64,000 bases of DNA from Selaginella moellendorffii. Lineage: Eukaryota; Streptophyta; Lycopodiopsida; Selaginellales; Selaginellaceae. Below, piece by piece: positions 24,495 through 34,289 of the stretch (positions are counted from its first letter, which is position 1; every line of letters starts with the position of its first letter). The stretch is taken from NCBI RefSeq assembly GCF_000143415.4, contig NW_003314306.1, positions 590,897 to 654,896 on the forward strand, in the 5' to 3' direction. The position numbers and the translations under genes were made by a program. Below the pieces are notes generated by a model. It was not told where the DNA came from. It worked only from the letters and a program-made list of their open reading frames with translations, and did not search any database.

Positions 24495-25291
24495 CGCCGA
24501 TAAGTATGACCAACTTCATCACACGCCCAGCAGCGAATATCACGGCCACGACCACGTCCTCGCGCTTGTCCTTGGACTCGAGCAGCAGCAGCATCAACCT
24601 CCATTGGAACAGGACCATCACCCATAGGAAGTGGAGCAGAAGGACATGTAGCGAGAAGTGGAAGAGGCGATGTCTCATAACGTTGTGCCAAGCGAAGAGC
24701 ATCGTCAAGGGTGGCAGGAGCAAGTGCATGCACAAGTCCGACAAGATCTTGACGAAGTGCTGGCCACAACATTCCTAGCTTGATCCGCTCCGACATATCT
24801 AGCTCCGCACAAAGCAAAAGACTTCAGAAACGAACGCCAAATTGCATCACCAACTCCGATGGCCCTTGGTGAAGATGATGCAATTGTTGGAAAGCATCAT
24901 CGCAATCATCGGCATATCCGAAGGCGCGTTTGAAGACGTCTGGGAGAACACTCCAATCCCCACGAGTAGCTGCGCTCAAACCATTGTACCACTGCAACGC
25001 CGTCCCTTGGAGACACGTGGGAAACTCACGCAACCGTCGAGCATCATCCCAAGAATGATATGTGGCAATCACCGTAAAGTGATCGAACCAATAGTACACA
25101 TCATCCCCAGGATTCCCGCGAAAGAACTCCGGCCGAACGCGAGGATTGGCACCAAGAGCAGGAGGAGTTGTACCACGTGCCGTGAACGCCGCCATCAACT
25201 GAGTTTGGTTGTTCAATTGCAAGCGCATAGCATCAAGCAATTGAACCAACTGCTGCTCTAGAGTCAAAGGAGGAGATTGCGGATCGGCCAT
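24359..25291 (-). pseudogene. Gypsy gag with CCHC knuckle, one nonsense codon
   Basis: Likely start is the ATG at 25291 (MADPQSPPLTLEQQL). Retrotransposon gag motifs follow: YYWFDHF, CLQGTALQWYNGL. A TGA at about 24824-24826 interrupts an otherwise continuous frame, consistent with a CGA-to-TGA change; the frame resumes (LCAELDMSERIKLGML) and ends with a zinc knuckle CWACDEVGHTYRRC (CX2CX4HX4C) and basic repeats (RGRGRGR). The frame ends at 24359, inside the pol overlap. Confidence 0.85.
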
Positions 25292-25519
25292 GAAGATGAA
25301 CAAAAAAAAAAGAGCAAAAGAAGAGAAATAACAAAAAAGCTGGAAAGAAATGGTAGATCTAGACAATGCAAAAAGCTAGATCGAAACCAAAATCCTGAAA
25401 GGAAAGAACAAAAGAAAGGAAATGGAAAAAACTAGATCTAGACGATGCAAAAACTAGACCGAAATCCCAAATCCAAGCACTCCCCAGGGACAATCAAAGG
25501 TGCCCCTCACCTCCACTAA
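25292..25519 (-). other. 5' leader of the gypsy element
   Basis: Between the 5' LTR and gag, A/G-rich on the plus strand at 25300-25450. Reading inward from the LTR, a TGGAGGTGAGGGG run begins four bases after the LTR and could be the primer-binding site. It is not the tRNA-Met type and I cannot name the tRNA. Confidence 0.5.
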
Positions 25520-25693
25520 TGTGAGTGCATGGAATATGGAAAGGGAATACAGAAATGTGCATATCAATTAGCCCAAAAACCCTAGCTTATATACAAGAGT
25601 GAGTGGTCCGGATTGAAACCAATCCGACGGCTACCAAAATCCACTACGCTAATATTAGTATACGGCATCGTAGCCGTACACTTGGCCCTCACA
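25520..25693 (-). repeat. 5' LTR of the gypsy element (174 bp)
   Basis: Direct repeat of 20690-20863. It should hold the element's promoter; no confident TATA box was assigned. The flanking GCTC at 25694-25697 repeats the one at 20686-20689. Confidence 0.93.
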
Positions 25694-25800
25694 GCTCTAA
25701 AATAGTTTCATATTCCACATCTTGTAACAAAGGCAACCTATAAAAAAGTTTAGATAGAAAAACATTAATAAACTCCATAAGTATTTCCCATATTATTATT

Positions 25801-26661
25801 TCTCCCTCATGTGTTTTCATTTTTTAAGTCATGGAAAAATACAATGTTAAATTTCACCTCCAAGCTACATATATTTGGCACCACTATACTTTAGCAAGAT
25901 ATGTTTAATATTCTATTTTTATCTCTGAATCCACTGTAATAAAATATTTTATAGTGATTTGATAGATGAAATTTGAAACATATATAAACATGTTAAACCA
26001 CAAAACTTAATCCATTTAGTGGTCTAAAATTTAAAAAACCATGTATTGTTCACATTCATAAAGATTTTCTGGATTATGTTTACATTTTTCTCTTCCAACT
26101 TTTGTTTTGCTATTTGTACATAACTATTATATTCCAAGTTTATCTCAGAGCTTTTATAAACCTGATCGAAGTTCAAGCAGTCGGCAATTAACTTGAAGCC
26201 CACCAATCTATCATTCTTGCACGAGTTCCTATAGGTCAGATTCCCGCAAAAGTACTCACGTATTCATTCAAGCTAATCGAAGCTTTTTCCGGCCCTTTGC
26301 AGTCGGCATACAGCATCCCACTTTCATATGACAAATCATTGCAAGTTTCAAGCAAATTGTCACAACACTGCAGTGTCATAAGCTAGTGATCAGTTTCCAA
26401 ATTACTTACCAAGCTGCTCTTCCAAAATACCGGTACCATGCTTAGAAATAGATAGAACCACACTGCCATGCTACAGAGCTTCAAATGTAAGAAGTTAGAG
26501 AACCCAATCCAGTATATGAAAGTTACAAGGACAAAACAGCAGCCATGAATGCCAAATTATGATTCCTTTCGTGATTTTCGAGACCAAAGAACTTCCAGAG
26601 CTGAGTAGATTTTACCTCGAGAATTTAGAGAGCACAAACAATGACAACAATGACAGGTCGA
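25801..26661. other. AT-rich flank and 3' flank of the L30 gene
   Basis: 25801-26210 is AT-rich and probably holds the remaining 5' part of the old gypsy element; a 60-codon minus frame at 26024-26206 has no domain. 26210-26661 is more mixed in composition and likely includes the 3' UTR of the ribosomal protein gene. No separate gene is supported. Confidence 0.4.
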
Positions 26662-27041
26662 TCAACCAGTCTTTTTTTGCGTGCTCTCCTGTCCTTGATC
26701 CACAGGAACATTGTGTCTCATCACGAATGGAGGCCGGCATTTCTTCGCCAAGATCTCATTCTGGATCCTCTCCATGTACATCTCCAAAGTCTCCACTTCC
26801 ACAAGCCTCTTCACCTGCAAAGAATTCACAAAATAAACTTCCATTGGCCAAAGAATGTAGCTACCTGCTCGATGAGCCCCAAAACAGTGGGCGTGTTCTT
26901 CACCACCACCGAATGCCCTCGCTTTGGAATCCCCAGCGTCTTCACCAGCGCCGTTCTGTGCTTCTGCTTCGTCCCCGGCAGGCCACGGACGAGCTTCACA
27001 ACCAAATGCGTGGTCCATGCCGGCTTGCTCATCGCGCACAA
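26662..27041 (-). CDS. Mitochondrial ribosomal protein L30 (uL30m)
   Basis: Bacterial-type L30 of the large ribosomal subunit, nucleus-encoded for the mitochondrion. Two exons, 27041-26865 and 26814-26662, 109 codons; the start could be 27041 or 27032. Core motifs: HLVVKLVRGLPGTKQKHR, ALVKTLGIPKRGHSVVVKN, and after the intron VKRLVEVETLEMY. It carries the C-terminal extension (residues about 70-109, PPFVMRHNVPVDQ) seen in plant mitochondrial versions rather than the about 60-residue bacterial form. The intron is 50 bp and GT-AG. Confidence 0.9.
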
Positions 27042-27371
27042 TCCCAGAACCTCGAATCGATCGAATCGAAGACGCGAATCGAGAGAAAATACTGTAAAAC
27101 CCTAAACGAAGAACCCTAAAATAAGACCCCTGTTTTAGGGCTCTTCCGCAATTTCCGGGACAAAGTAACTTCGAGTTTATATAGCCTTTAGACTTTACAG
27201 AAAGCTCTACCTTTATAAGCTACCTATAGCTCTCTCTTTCCATCTTTTTTTTCCCTTCTATATAGTGCTCTGGGACCACTGAATGTTTGCCCTGCGTGGT
27301 GCCTTCTGTGAGAACTTTTGGATCGATCTAGCTGGTGTTCTTCATCATCGAAACTCTTCTCGACCCTTTCT
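27042..27371. other. Short intergenic region between L30m and NFS1
   Basis: Upstream region of L30m and 3' flank of NFS1, both transcribed leftward. A CTATATAG sequence near 27258 could serve as TATA for L30m. No gene seen. Confidence 0.4.
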
Positions 27372-28799
27372 CTAGTGCTGCGTCCACTGGATGCTCTTGA
27401 GATCCACCCCGTCCTTGACCATCTCCCACAGCGGGCTCATCTCCCGCAGCTTCTCCACCTGCGTCACCGTCAGCTCGATCGCCCTGTCGATCTCCTCCAC
27501 CGTCGTGAACCTCCCGATCCCAAACCGGATCGAAGTGTGAGCCATGTCCTCGTCCACCCCGAGAGCTCGCAGCACATAAGATGGCTCCAAACTCGCGCTC
27601 GTACACGCGCTGCCGCTCGACACCGCCACCTCCTTCAAGCCCATGAGCAAGCTCTCGCCCTCCACGCACGCGAACGAGAGATTCAAGTTCCCGGCGTAGC
27701 GGTGCTCCATGCTGCCGTTCACCACCACCGCCTGGAGCTTCGCCGTGAGACCATCGTAGAGCCGCTTCTGCAAGGCCTTGATGTGCTCCTCGTCGTAAGC
27801 CATCTCCTTGAGAGCTATGTCGCAAGCAGCTCCCATCCCCACCGCCAGCGGCGTCGCCACCGTGCCACTGCGAATCCCCCGCTCCTGTCCGCCACCGCTC
27901 ATCTGTGCTTCCACTCTCACCCTCGGCCTCCTCCGGAGATAGAGCGCTCCCACGCCTTTGGGCCCGTAGATCTTGTGACCACTCAGCGACATGAGGTCGA
28001 TCTTCATGTCGTTCACGTTGATCGGGATCTTCCCGGCGGCCTGAGCTCCATCGGTATGGAAGAAGACTTTGTGCTCGCGGCAGAGCTTCCCAATCTCCTC
28101 CACCGGCTGGACGACGCCGATCTCGTTGTTGACGGTCATGACCGAGACGATGGCGGTGTCGGGCCGGATGGCGGCCTTGAGCTCGCCCAGATCGATCAGC
28201 CCATCTTTCTTCACCGGGAGATAAGTTACCTCGAATCCCTCCTGCTGGAGGTGGCGGCACGAATCCAGCACGCACTTGTGCTCGGTCTGGGTGGTGATGG
28301 CGTGCTTCTTCTTCTCCCGGTAGAAGTGCATCACTCCCTTGAGCGCGATGTTGTTGGACTCGGTTGCCCCGGACGTGAAGATGATCTCTTTCGCGTCGGC
28401 GCCGATGAGCGCCGCCACTTGCTCGCGCGCCTTCTCCACCGCCTCGTCGCTCTCCCACCCATAGAGATGCGTTCTCGAGTGTGGATTGCCAAACTGGTGG
28501 AGATAGTAGGGGATCATCGCGTCAAGAACTCTCGGATCCACCGGCGATGTCGCTTGCATATCCAGATAGAGCGGCCGCCCGGCAATCCTCACCCCCTTCA
28601 TCTTCACTCCATCTTCGTCCGTGGAATCGTCGATTGGGGAGGCCGCCGCTGCCGCGGCTGTGGATTGAGACCTACCGCCATAGCCGCTACTCAAGAACAA
28701 GGCGCCAGGAGGAGAAGTGGTGGATTCTAGCGGCGATGAGTAGCTGAGAGCACTCCTCCGCCACGCCGCCACTGCCGATCTTGCCGCAAAACGCTTCAT
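27372..28799 (-). CDS. NFS1: Cysteine desulfurase NFS1, mitochondrial
   Basis: PLP enzyme that takes sulfur from cysteine to build Fe-S clusters with ISD11 and the ISCU scaffold in mitochondria. One uninterrupted 475-codon frame. Arg/Ser/Ala-rich presequence (residues 1-about 70) precedes [23 protein letters not shown]-binding region: [20 protein letters not shown], and the Schiff-base Lys in [12 protein letters not shown]. The catalytic Cys loop is [19 protein letters not shown]. It ends with the typical [13 protein letters not shown] then WTQH. Motif set and length match eukaryotic NFS1, not plastid NFS2/SufS. The long antisense frames across it are shadows of its high GC content. Confidence 0.96.
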   Translation of the reverse strand: MKRFAARSAVAAWRRSALSYSSPLESTTSPPGALFLSSGYGGRSQSTAAAAAASPIDDSTDEDGVKMKGVRIAGRPLYLDMQATSPVDPRVLDAMIPYYLHQFGNPHSRTHLYGWESDEAVEKAREQVAALIGADAKEIIFTSGATESNNIALKGVMHFYREKKKHAITTQTEHKCVLDSCRHLQQEGFEVTYLPVKKDGLIDLGELKAAIRPDTAIVSVMTVNNEIGVVQPVEEIGKLCREHKVFFHTDGAQAAGKIPINVNDMKIDLMSLSGHKIYGPKGVGALYLRRRPRVRVEAQMSGGGQERGIRSGTVATPLAVGMGAACDIALKEMAYDEEHIKALQKRLYDGLTAKLQAVVVNGSMEHRYAGNLNLSFACVEGESLLMGLKEVAVSSGSACTSASLEPSYVLRALGVDEDMAHTSIRFGIGRFTTVEEIDRAIELTVTQVEKLREMSPLWEMVKDGVDLKSIQWTQH

Positions 28800-28930
28800 C
28801 GCGCGCTCTACAATCCCTAGGTCACATTATTGTAAAGGATAAAGGAAGAATCTACTAGGGAGAGAATATGCTATTTCATTCAGAGTATATTCTTTTCTTC
28901 CACGCAAGCCCTAAGTTTGATATTCTTCTC

Positions 28931-30290
28931 ATGGCTCATGGCTTATGCTGCGCCTGGCGGGAATGTCGCTCGTCGCTAGGGCATTGGAGCTCGCCGATGG
29001 GCCGGAGCGATGCGAGGAAGGGAGCTAGGAGGGGATTGCTGCTGGGAGCATCGATTTTCTTTACAGGGTTATGCGCCGTGGAGAGGCGGACAGCGCTCGC
29101 CTGGTTTCCGGCCAAGATCGATGCCGCCAGGGCTCCACAGCACCCGTTTGATGCTGCCGATCAGAGGCTCAGGAATGCCGCCATGACATTCGAGCAGGCG
29201 CTTCGATCGAGCACTGTGAGTCGTGAAACTAGTTTTTTCGTTTTGTGATTGAGTGTAATGGTCTTTAAGGTTGAAGAAGAGGAGAGGCTGTGGACGAAAG
29301 TGATTGATAGCTGTGAAGGCGTGGATGCCGAATGGGTTCCTGATATTTTATCTCGGGCTTACGGCAATAGAGGAAATTCACGCAGCAGACAGGCATTCTT
29401 CTCAAATATTCTTGAATCAAGCCCAGTGTTTTTATACATTTTTTTTCCTTTTCTGCAGGGAAAAATCCAGGAAGCTCTCGCAGATTATGATCGCTCCATA
29501 CTTCTGGCTCCGTGAGTAACTCTTGCTTAAGATTGGCAAGTATGACTACTCTACGTTGATTAGATACGCGGTGGATCCTGTGTTGAACCGAGGAGTAGCG
29601 TTGGAAAGTCTGCGCATGTTTGAGAAAGCCACGGCAGACTACATAGCTGTTCTTCAGAGTCAACCAGATGATCCCGCTGCATGGAATAATCTTGGAAATG
29701 TTCAGGTGCCTCTTCTTTCTTTGTTTTGAATTTCTTCATTGAGTTCAAGTTCACGTGATATTTCTGTAGGGAGCTCTTGGCCGCTGGAGCGAAGCTCTTA
29801 AGTGTTATGGAAAGGCCACTAAGCTCTCCCCTCAATATGCGTTTGCTGCTGGAAACTATGCGTTGGTTAGTGTCATGCTGCATTGGAAATTTTATGTGCT
29901 GTTTACTACTTTCAGGCTCTCTATCAAACAGGCCGAGAAAATGAAGCAATCAGACAATTTCGATCTCTTTTGAGAAAGTATCCGGAGGTCAGTTCAAGAA
30001 CATCTTTTGTAACTTTCTGATAACAACTTCTGATCGACGACAGTTTCCAGATATAAGAGCAGCACTAGCTGTTTCATTGTACGCACAGGGCTCAAGAGCA
30101 GAAGCGGAAACCAACTGGTCGCGGCTTGAGGTCAGAGTCTAATGGCTTTGGAACCAAACGTTAACTTTATTTTCTAACCTTTCAGGATGGACGCTACAAG
30201 GATCGAAGCTGGATTCGAAATACTCGCAGATGGCCGCCCAAGCTTGCAGATGCTTTGGATGCCTTTCTAGAGATACGGGTGCCAGTTTAA
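28931..30290 (+). CDS. TPR-repeat protein, probably plastid-targeted
   Basis: Exons: 28931-29215, 29270-29392, 29459-29511, 29564-29705, 29770-29865, 29916-29987, 30044-30130, 30186-30290; 320 codons. An in-frame ATG at 28868 is an alternative start. Basic, Ser/Arg-rich N-terminus with a hydrophobic stretch (GLLLGASIFFTGLCA) suggests a transit peptide followed by a thylakoid-type or membrane segment. TPR-like helices follow: YGNRGNSRSRQGKIQEAL, DPAAWNNLGNVQGALG, YAFAAGNYALALYQTG. The C-terminal region WPPKLADALDAFLEIR is shared with uncharacterised plastid TPR proteins as far as I recall. Intron 2 appears to be GC-AG. Starts 131 bp from NFS1, divergently. Binding partner unknown. Confidence 0.8.
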
Positions 30291-30460
30291 GCAGGAATCA
30301 TGTTCTTGACGAAAACAAACTTATAAAGGTCGGATTCTTCAATGGTTTTCATTGCGGCAGATTTACATATATTAACAGTTGTGTTCTGCAGAGCTGGAAA
30401 AGTTGGAAGAATTATCTATGAAGTTAAGTAGGATAATACGTCGAAGCTATGTCGGGAGCT

Positions 30461-33400
30461 CTATCTGATGAGGCTGTAGGCCAACTCTTCAACAAGGCTA
30501 TTGAAAATACTTCCTTCAACCTCGGCACCAATCTTTCGCAAGTCGTTGCTGGTGTCCATCCACTGATCGCTTATATTCACGTCTCTCTCCACCAAGTTCT
30601 CGAGGGAGTAGTCGACGGTGTCATATTCGTGGCGGTACAGGGAGATCGCCTTGTCGATTTCGTGTAGCAAGTATTTCCCCGAAGGAATGGGCCTGATTCC
30701 TTCCTTTCCTGTGGTAAGTGATGGACGGTCATCCCACAGGTGCTGAAACTTCTGGGACAGGACCTCGTTGACAACGTCGAACAGCATCTGCCTGTGCAAC
30801 GTCTCCGGACGTCTTTGTACCTGGGTAAAGGTTCTGCCAATCTTGAGCTTTCTCTGACTTCTGGAACTTCTTCTCTTTCCAGGTTGACAGGGTGACGGTT
30901 CCTCAGAACAGACGTAGTCCTCCTCGAGCTTGGCAAAGAGATATGGATCGATGGGATAAGTAGGGGAGTGCCAGGCGAATAACGAGCCGAGGGAGTTTGA
31001 GAAGCCTGAGGCGTGGATGAGCTTGGAAATGTATAGGTGGTCTTGGCTGGTCGGGGAGCAGTGTCGACTTCTGAGGGGTGCCAAGGATGAAAGATCAGCT
31101 TTTGCAGCCGCCGGGGAACTAGCAGGAACAAATTCTTGTTTTTCGGTCGTCGCAAGGTGTCCGACGTTTTGAGTTCTTCCAGACTCGTCCAACTTGAGAC
31201 GTTCAAGACGCATTTGAAGTTCTGCAAAGCGAAGCGATGGCTGCTCAGTATGGAACTATCAAGGCTAAGAGGCCGAGGATTTACCTTGCAAGTCGGAACT
31301 GGCATCTTCGAAGCTTACAGGACTGGGACTTTCTTCGATGAACCCCCTCTCCAAGACGGAAACAGGACTTGGTTGCTCAGACTTCTCTGTATGGATATCG
31401 GAGGACGTCTCGAGATGGTCCAGACCTCCAGTAATATCGAGGGACAGGAACCTTGGGGACTGATCGAACTGAGCAAAGTAACTCTCGTCAGTGGAGGAAG
31501 GATGAATGGCAACGGCAGTTCTTACCTTGTCGGAATTGCAACGTTCGTAGGAGCCGGCGAGCTGGGCCTCCGTTTCTCTGAAAGTCCGGATGTAGTGGTC
31601 TTCGAAGGCAGAGGAGACCGAGTGTTCGATCGTCCTGCATGCCACCTGTTGCTTCTCTGGGGACGGCTTGACGAGTTCTGATGTGTCCGAAGGTGTCCGG
31701 GTGTGGCTCTTCTTCTTTCCCAGCAGGCTGCTCTTGAGACTCGAGAATTTTCCTTTGGGAGTCGAAGCTGTCGAAGTGCTACTGCTGGCATTATCCGGGA
31801 TCGATGAACGGCTGCTACTGCAGGAATGTGTTCGCTCGAGAACTTCGGCTGGCCCCGGACTTTGCTCCTCCACAAGACTGGAAACTGACTTCGACCTTAC
31901 CAACAGCCTTGGAGAGTCATCGGACGCAGATTTCTGGGCATTGTCTCTACTGAAGAGCTTCAACAGCTTACCACCTTTGTGCTTCTTCGGCTGTTCATAT
32001 TCCTGCTGCTTAGCTGCCGGTACGATCTCAATCTGGATGCTGACTGACGAATCCCTGGACGACTCATCATCGGACTGATTCGCCTCGGCGGCCAGCTTAA
32101 GCTTTTGCATGAGCTGCTTTCGTCCTTCTTTGCTGCTGACGTTGGCGGCGGGCGCTTTGTCCCTGTTGCTCAGCTTTGGCGAGCTCGGCAAGCTTGCGGT
32201 GGATTGATAAACTTGGTAGTCCTTCGGATATCTTCTCGAGGATGGTTCCGATCCTTCGCCACCTCCGACTGCCATCTCAATTCCATCGAAGCTCCAAGTT
32301 GAAGCTGCTGCCCGTGATCGAGCTTTACTGTCCGCCTTCGAGTTCTTCTGCTCCAGCTCTTTGGTGACGTTCTCTCGAACTTGTCTGGCGATCTGCCTGG
32401 CCATCTCCCGTGGGTCGGTGGTCGACGCGCTGACATTCTTCAAGCAGCGGCTCTTCTTCACGCCGTCTTCTGCAAGCTCCATTGAACGTGGAGTGGTGGG
32501 AGTCCGTGCTGGAGTGCCGTTCGGTTTCGCGTTGGGCTTGAGGAGGATGATCTTGCTATCGTCTTGAACTTGGCTCCTTTCGATGCTGCCTTTTCTCTGC
32601 TGCTTCTGGACGACTTGCTTCTTTGCGCTACTACCCCTGGTAAGCTCGCGATCTTTTTTGGGTTCTACCAACTTCCTGGAGAATCCAATGTTGTCTTGCT
32701 GCTGTGTGACGATTTCTTTAGGTGTTCTGTGCAGAGACCTTGATTTGTTCCTCGCTTCTTCTTCCGCCGCTGCTTCTTTTGTGGCCAAGGCCTGTAAGTC
32801 ATATACGTGCCTTGCGAAAACAGAGTTTGGTTCTTGAAGAAATTTGACCAGAAACTCTTTGTTGGATTGCAGGAACTGGATGGCGTCAAGCATCTCCTTC
32901 GGCTCCCCGGGTTGACGCTTGGTGTTCGTGACTGCTTCCAAGAGTTTCTCAGGGACCGAAATGCCAGAATTGCCGACTTTTGCAGCTCTCTGCTTCATCT
33001 GAAGCGAGGAGAATTGCTCTTCCATCTGTGACTTTCGGTGCCGCTGGGCCTGGAACTCTTGCTTCAGTTTCTCGAGCTGCTTCTCCTGTGGATGATCGCG
33101 AAACGGCAGCACGTCAAAGAGAAGAAACTCGTCCTGCTCTGTTCTTGGAGGCCATTCCTTGAGCTTGGAATTGCCGTTGCAGCTGAGTTGCCTTGTCAAC
33201 TGCTGGTGCCTCACTTGTTCATGGCTGCCGCTGTAGCGCTCCTTGGTGCTTCTGCTGGTGAGAAGGCTACGTCTTTCTGACGAAAGAAGTTGCAACTCCT
33301 CTTGTGAGTTTTGCCTTGAAGTTGCTTGCCGTTTTAACTGAGGGAGTGGCTGTTCCGCAGGAAGCGTGTCCAAGCCCATCAGTCTGGCAATTACACTCGG

Positions 33401-33865
33401 CGAGCGGCATCTGCTGTCCATGCTTGCGGCTGATGGATTTGGGACGGAAACTCGGGGTGGTGCCTTGTCCGTGGATTTTCTCAGCGCAAACTCGAATCCA
33501 AACTGCCGATTGAAGACAAAAGGTTAGAACTATACCGCTCCCTTGAACTGTCACTACTTACCGGAATTTCATCGCTCGGTCCAGACGCTGGTACATGGTT
33601 TTGCCTCATACTCTCGAATGCTGCACTGGAAATGTCCAAGCTATTCCTGGGAGCTTCAAAACCTGCAAAAAAACACACCTTTGAGCTCGGTCCAAGAGGA
33701 GCAACGATGAACAATTCTACCTTCGGAAAATTTCCGCTCGGAGAGCGATTTCCTCGCTACGACGACAGGGGTTGTGTCCTCGGATTCCGGTGCTCCGTTC
33801 CAGATTCCGTTGAAGCAGCCAGGGACATCATGGTAAGCGGGAGCTGGCTTGGACTTCCTTCCCAT
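30461..33865 (-). CDS. LONGIFOLIA/TRM-family protein (DUF4378)
   Basis: Exons: 33865-33721, 33662-33562, 33502-31285, 31221-30461; 1,074 codons with consistent phase. TRM/LONGIFOLIA proteins bind microtubules and recruit TON1 and PP2A; in Arabidopsis they promote longitudinal cell elongation. The hallmark motif SPSVIARLMGLDTLP lies near residue 115. A long, Ser/Lys/Gln-rich disordered middle follows, then the C-terminal DUF4378 region: YISKLIHASGF, DPYLFAKLEEDY, RQMLFDVVNEVL, and the final VERDVNISDQWMD with LVEELAYSLI. The first intron is placed at GAAG/GTAGAA because the nearer donor would leave a 16-nt intron. Convergent with the TPR gene, 170 bp apart. Confidence 0.88.
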
Positions 33866-34070
33866 GACTCACACCTCTATACTGCTTTTCTCTAGGCCGA
33901 AAACGTTCGAAATTTTCAAGGATTCTGGGACACTCCCTATAGCTGCATTGTTATAGAGCACTACAGAGCAAGCAATGCTGCCGTTGTCGGTGACTCTAGC
34001 ACAGGAAAGGAAGCTCGATCAAGTCAATGCTAGCACTGTTGCATTGAAAGGTACCACTGCCTCCTAGTCT

Positions 34071-34286
34071 ATGAATTTCTCTCCTAAGGGCTTTGATCTG
34101 CGCAGGCTCGGAGAAGATAAGCATCGACAAGCAATTGCGCTGGAGAAGAAGTATAGCAGGCTAGCAGCGCGAGGGGTGAAGTGCAGAGAAAGAAAAGGCG
34201 GAAGAACAGAGCTTGTTCTTCACGATAAGAGCGGTCCTCGGTACTTCAAGAGCCTCGTTAAGGTCTGGTCGAGAGCACCCCTTTAG
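34071..34286 (+). CDS. Hypothetical small basic protein
   Basis: A 71-codon frame, Lys/Arg-rich (KGFDLRRLGEDKHRQAIALE), reaching a stop at 34286. It follows the divergent start of the LONGIFOLIA/TRM gene. A frame starting at 33975 (MLPLSVTLAQERKLDQV) looks coding but cannot be joined in phase by an obvious intron. No family recognised. Confidence 0.2.
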   Translation: MNFSPKGFDLRRLGEDKHRQAIALEKKYSRLAARGVKCRERKGGRTELVLHDKSGPRYFKSLVKVWSRAPL

Positions 34287-34289
34287 AGA

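Larger units (their letters stand above)
20690..25693 (-). mobile_element. Near-complete Ty3/gypsy LTR retrotransposon with short LTRs
   Basis: A 5,004-bp element coding on the minus strand, bounded by two 174-bp direct repeats with TGTGAG/CTCACA ends and flanked by GCTC at 20686-20689 and 25694-25697 (4-bp target duplication, 5 bp if the shared T is counted). The two LTRs differ at five sites, all transitions, suggesting fairly recent insertion. Internal order is gag, protease, RT, RNase H, integrase with a GPY-type tail, and no chromodomain was seen. One nonsense codon in gag and one frameshift between RT and RNase H disable this copy. Confidence 0.92.
19560..25800 (-). mobile_element. Old decayed Ty3/gypsy element, split by a younger insertion
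   Basis: Minus-strand remnants flank the intact-LTR element. Left part, reading down from 20689: ALNKKTLYINDI (near 20510), then an RT block at 20429-19923 with FMLFRLTN and FLDNILSFNKNM, then RNase H near 19760-19570 (MEHKPLIYLF). Right part, 25698-25790, reads as the protease-RT linker (LFIGCLCYKMWNMKLF). The linker-to-RT order is resumed across the insertion, so one old element was interrupted by the younger one. All frames are broken. Confidence 0.7.

Noticed and set aside
27318-28730. 470-codon plus frame and 376-codon minus frame over NFS1
   Set aside because: Low-complexity His/Arg/Gly shadows caused by high third-position GC of the NFS1 gene; no domain.
33656-33735. 16-nt intron between the first two LONGIFOLIA/TRM coding blocks
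   Set aside because: Too short to splice; using donor GAAG/GTAGAA gives a 58-nt intron and keeps phase through the whole gene.
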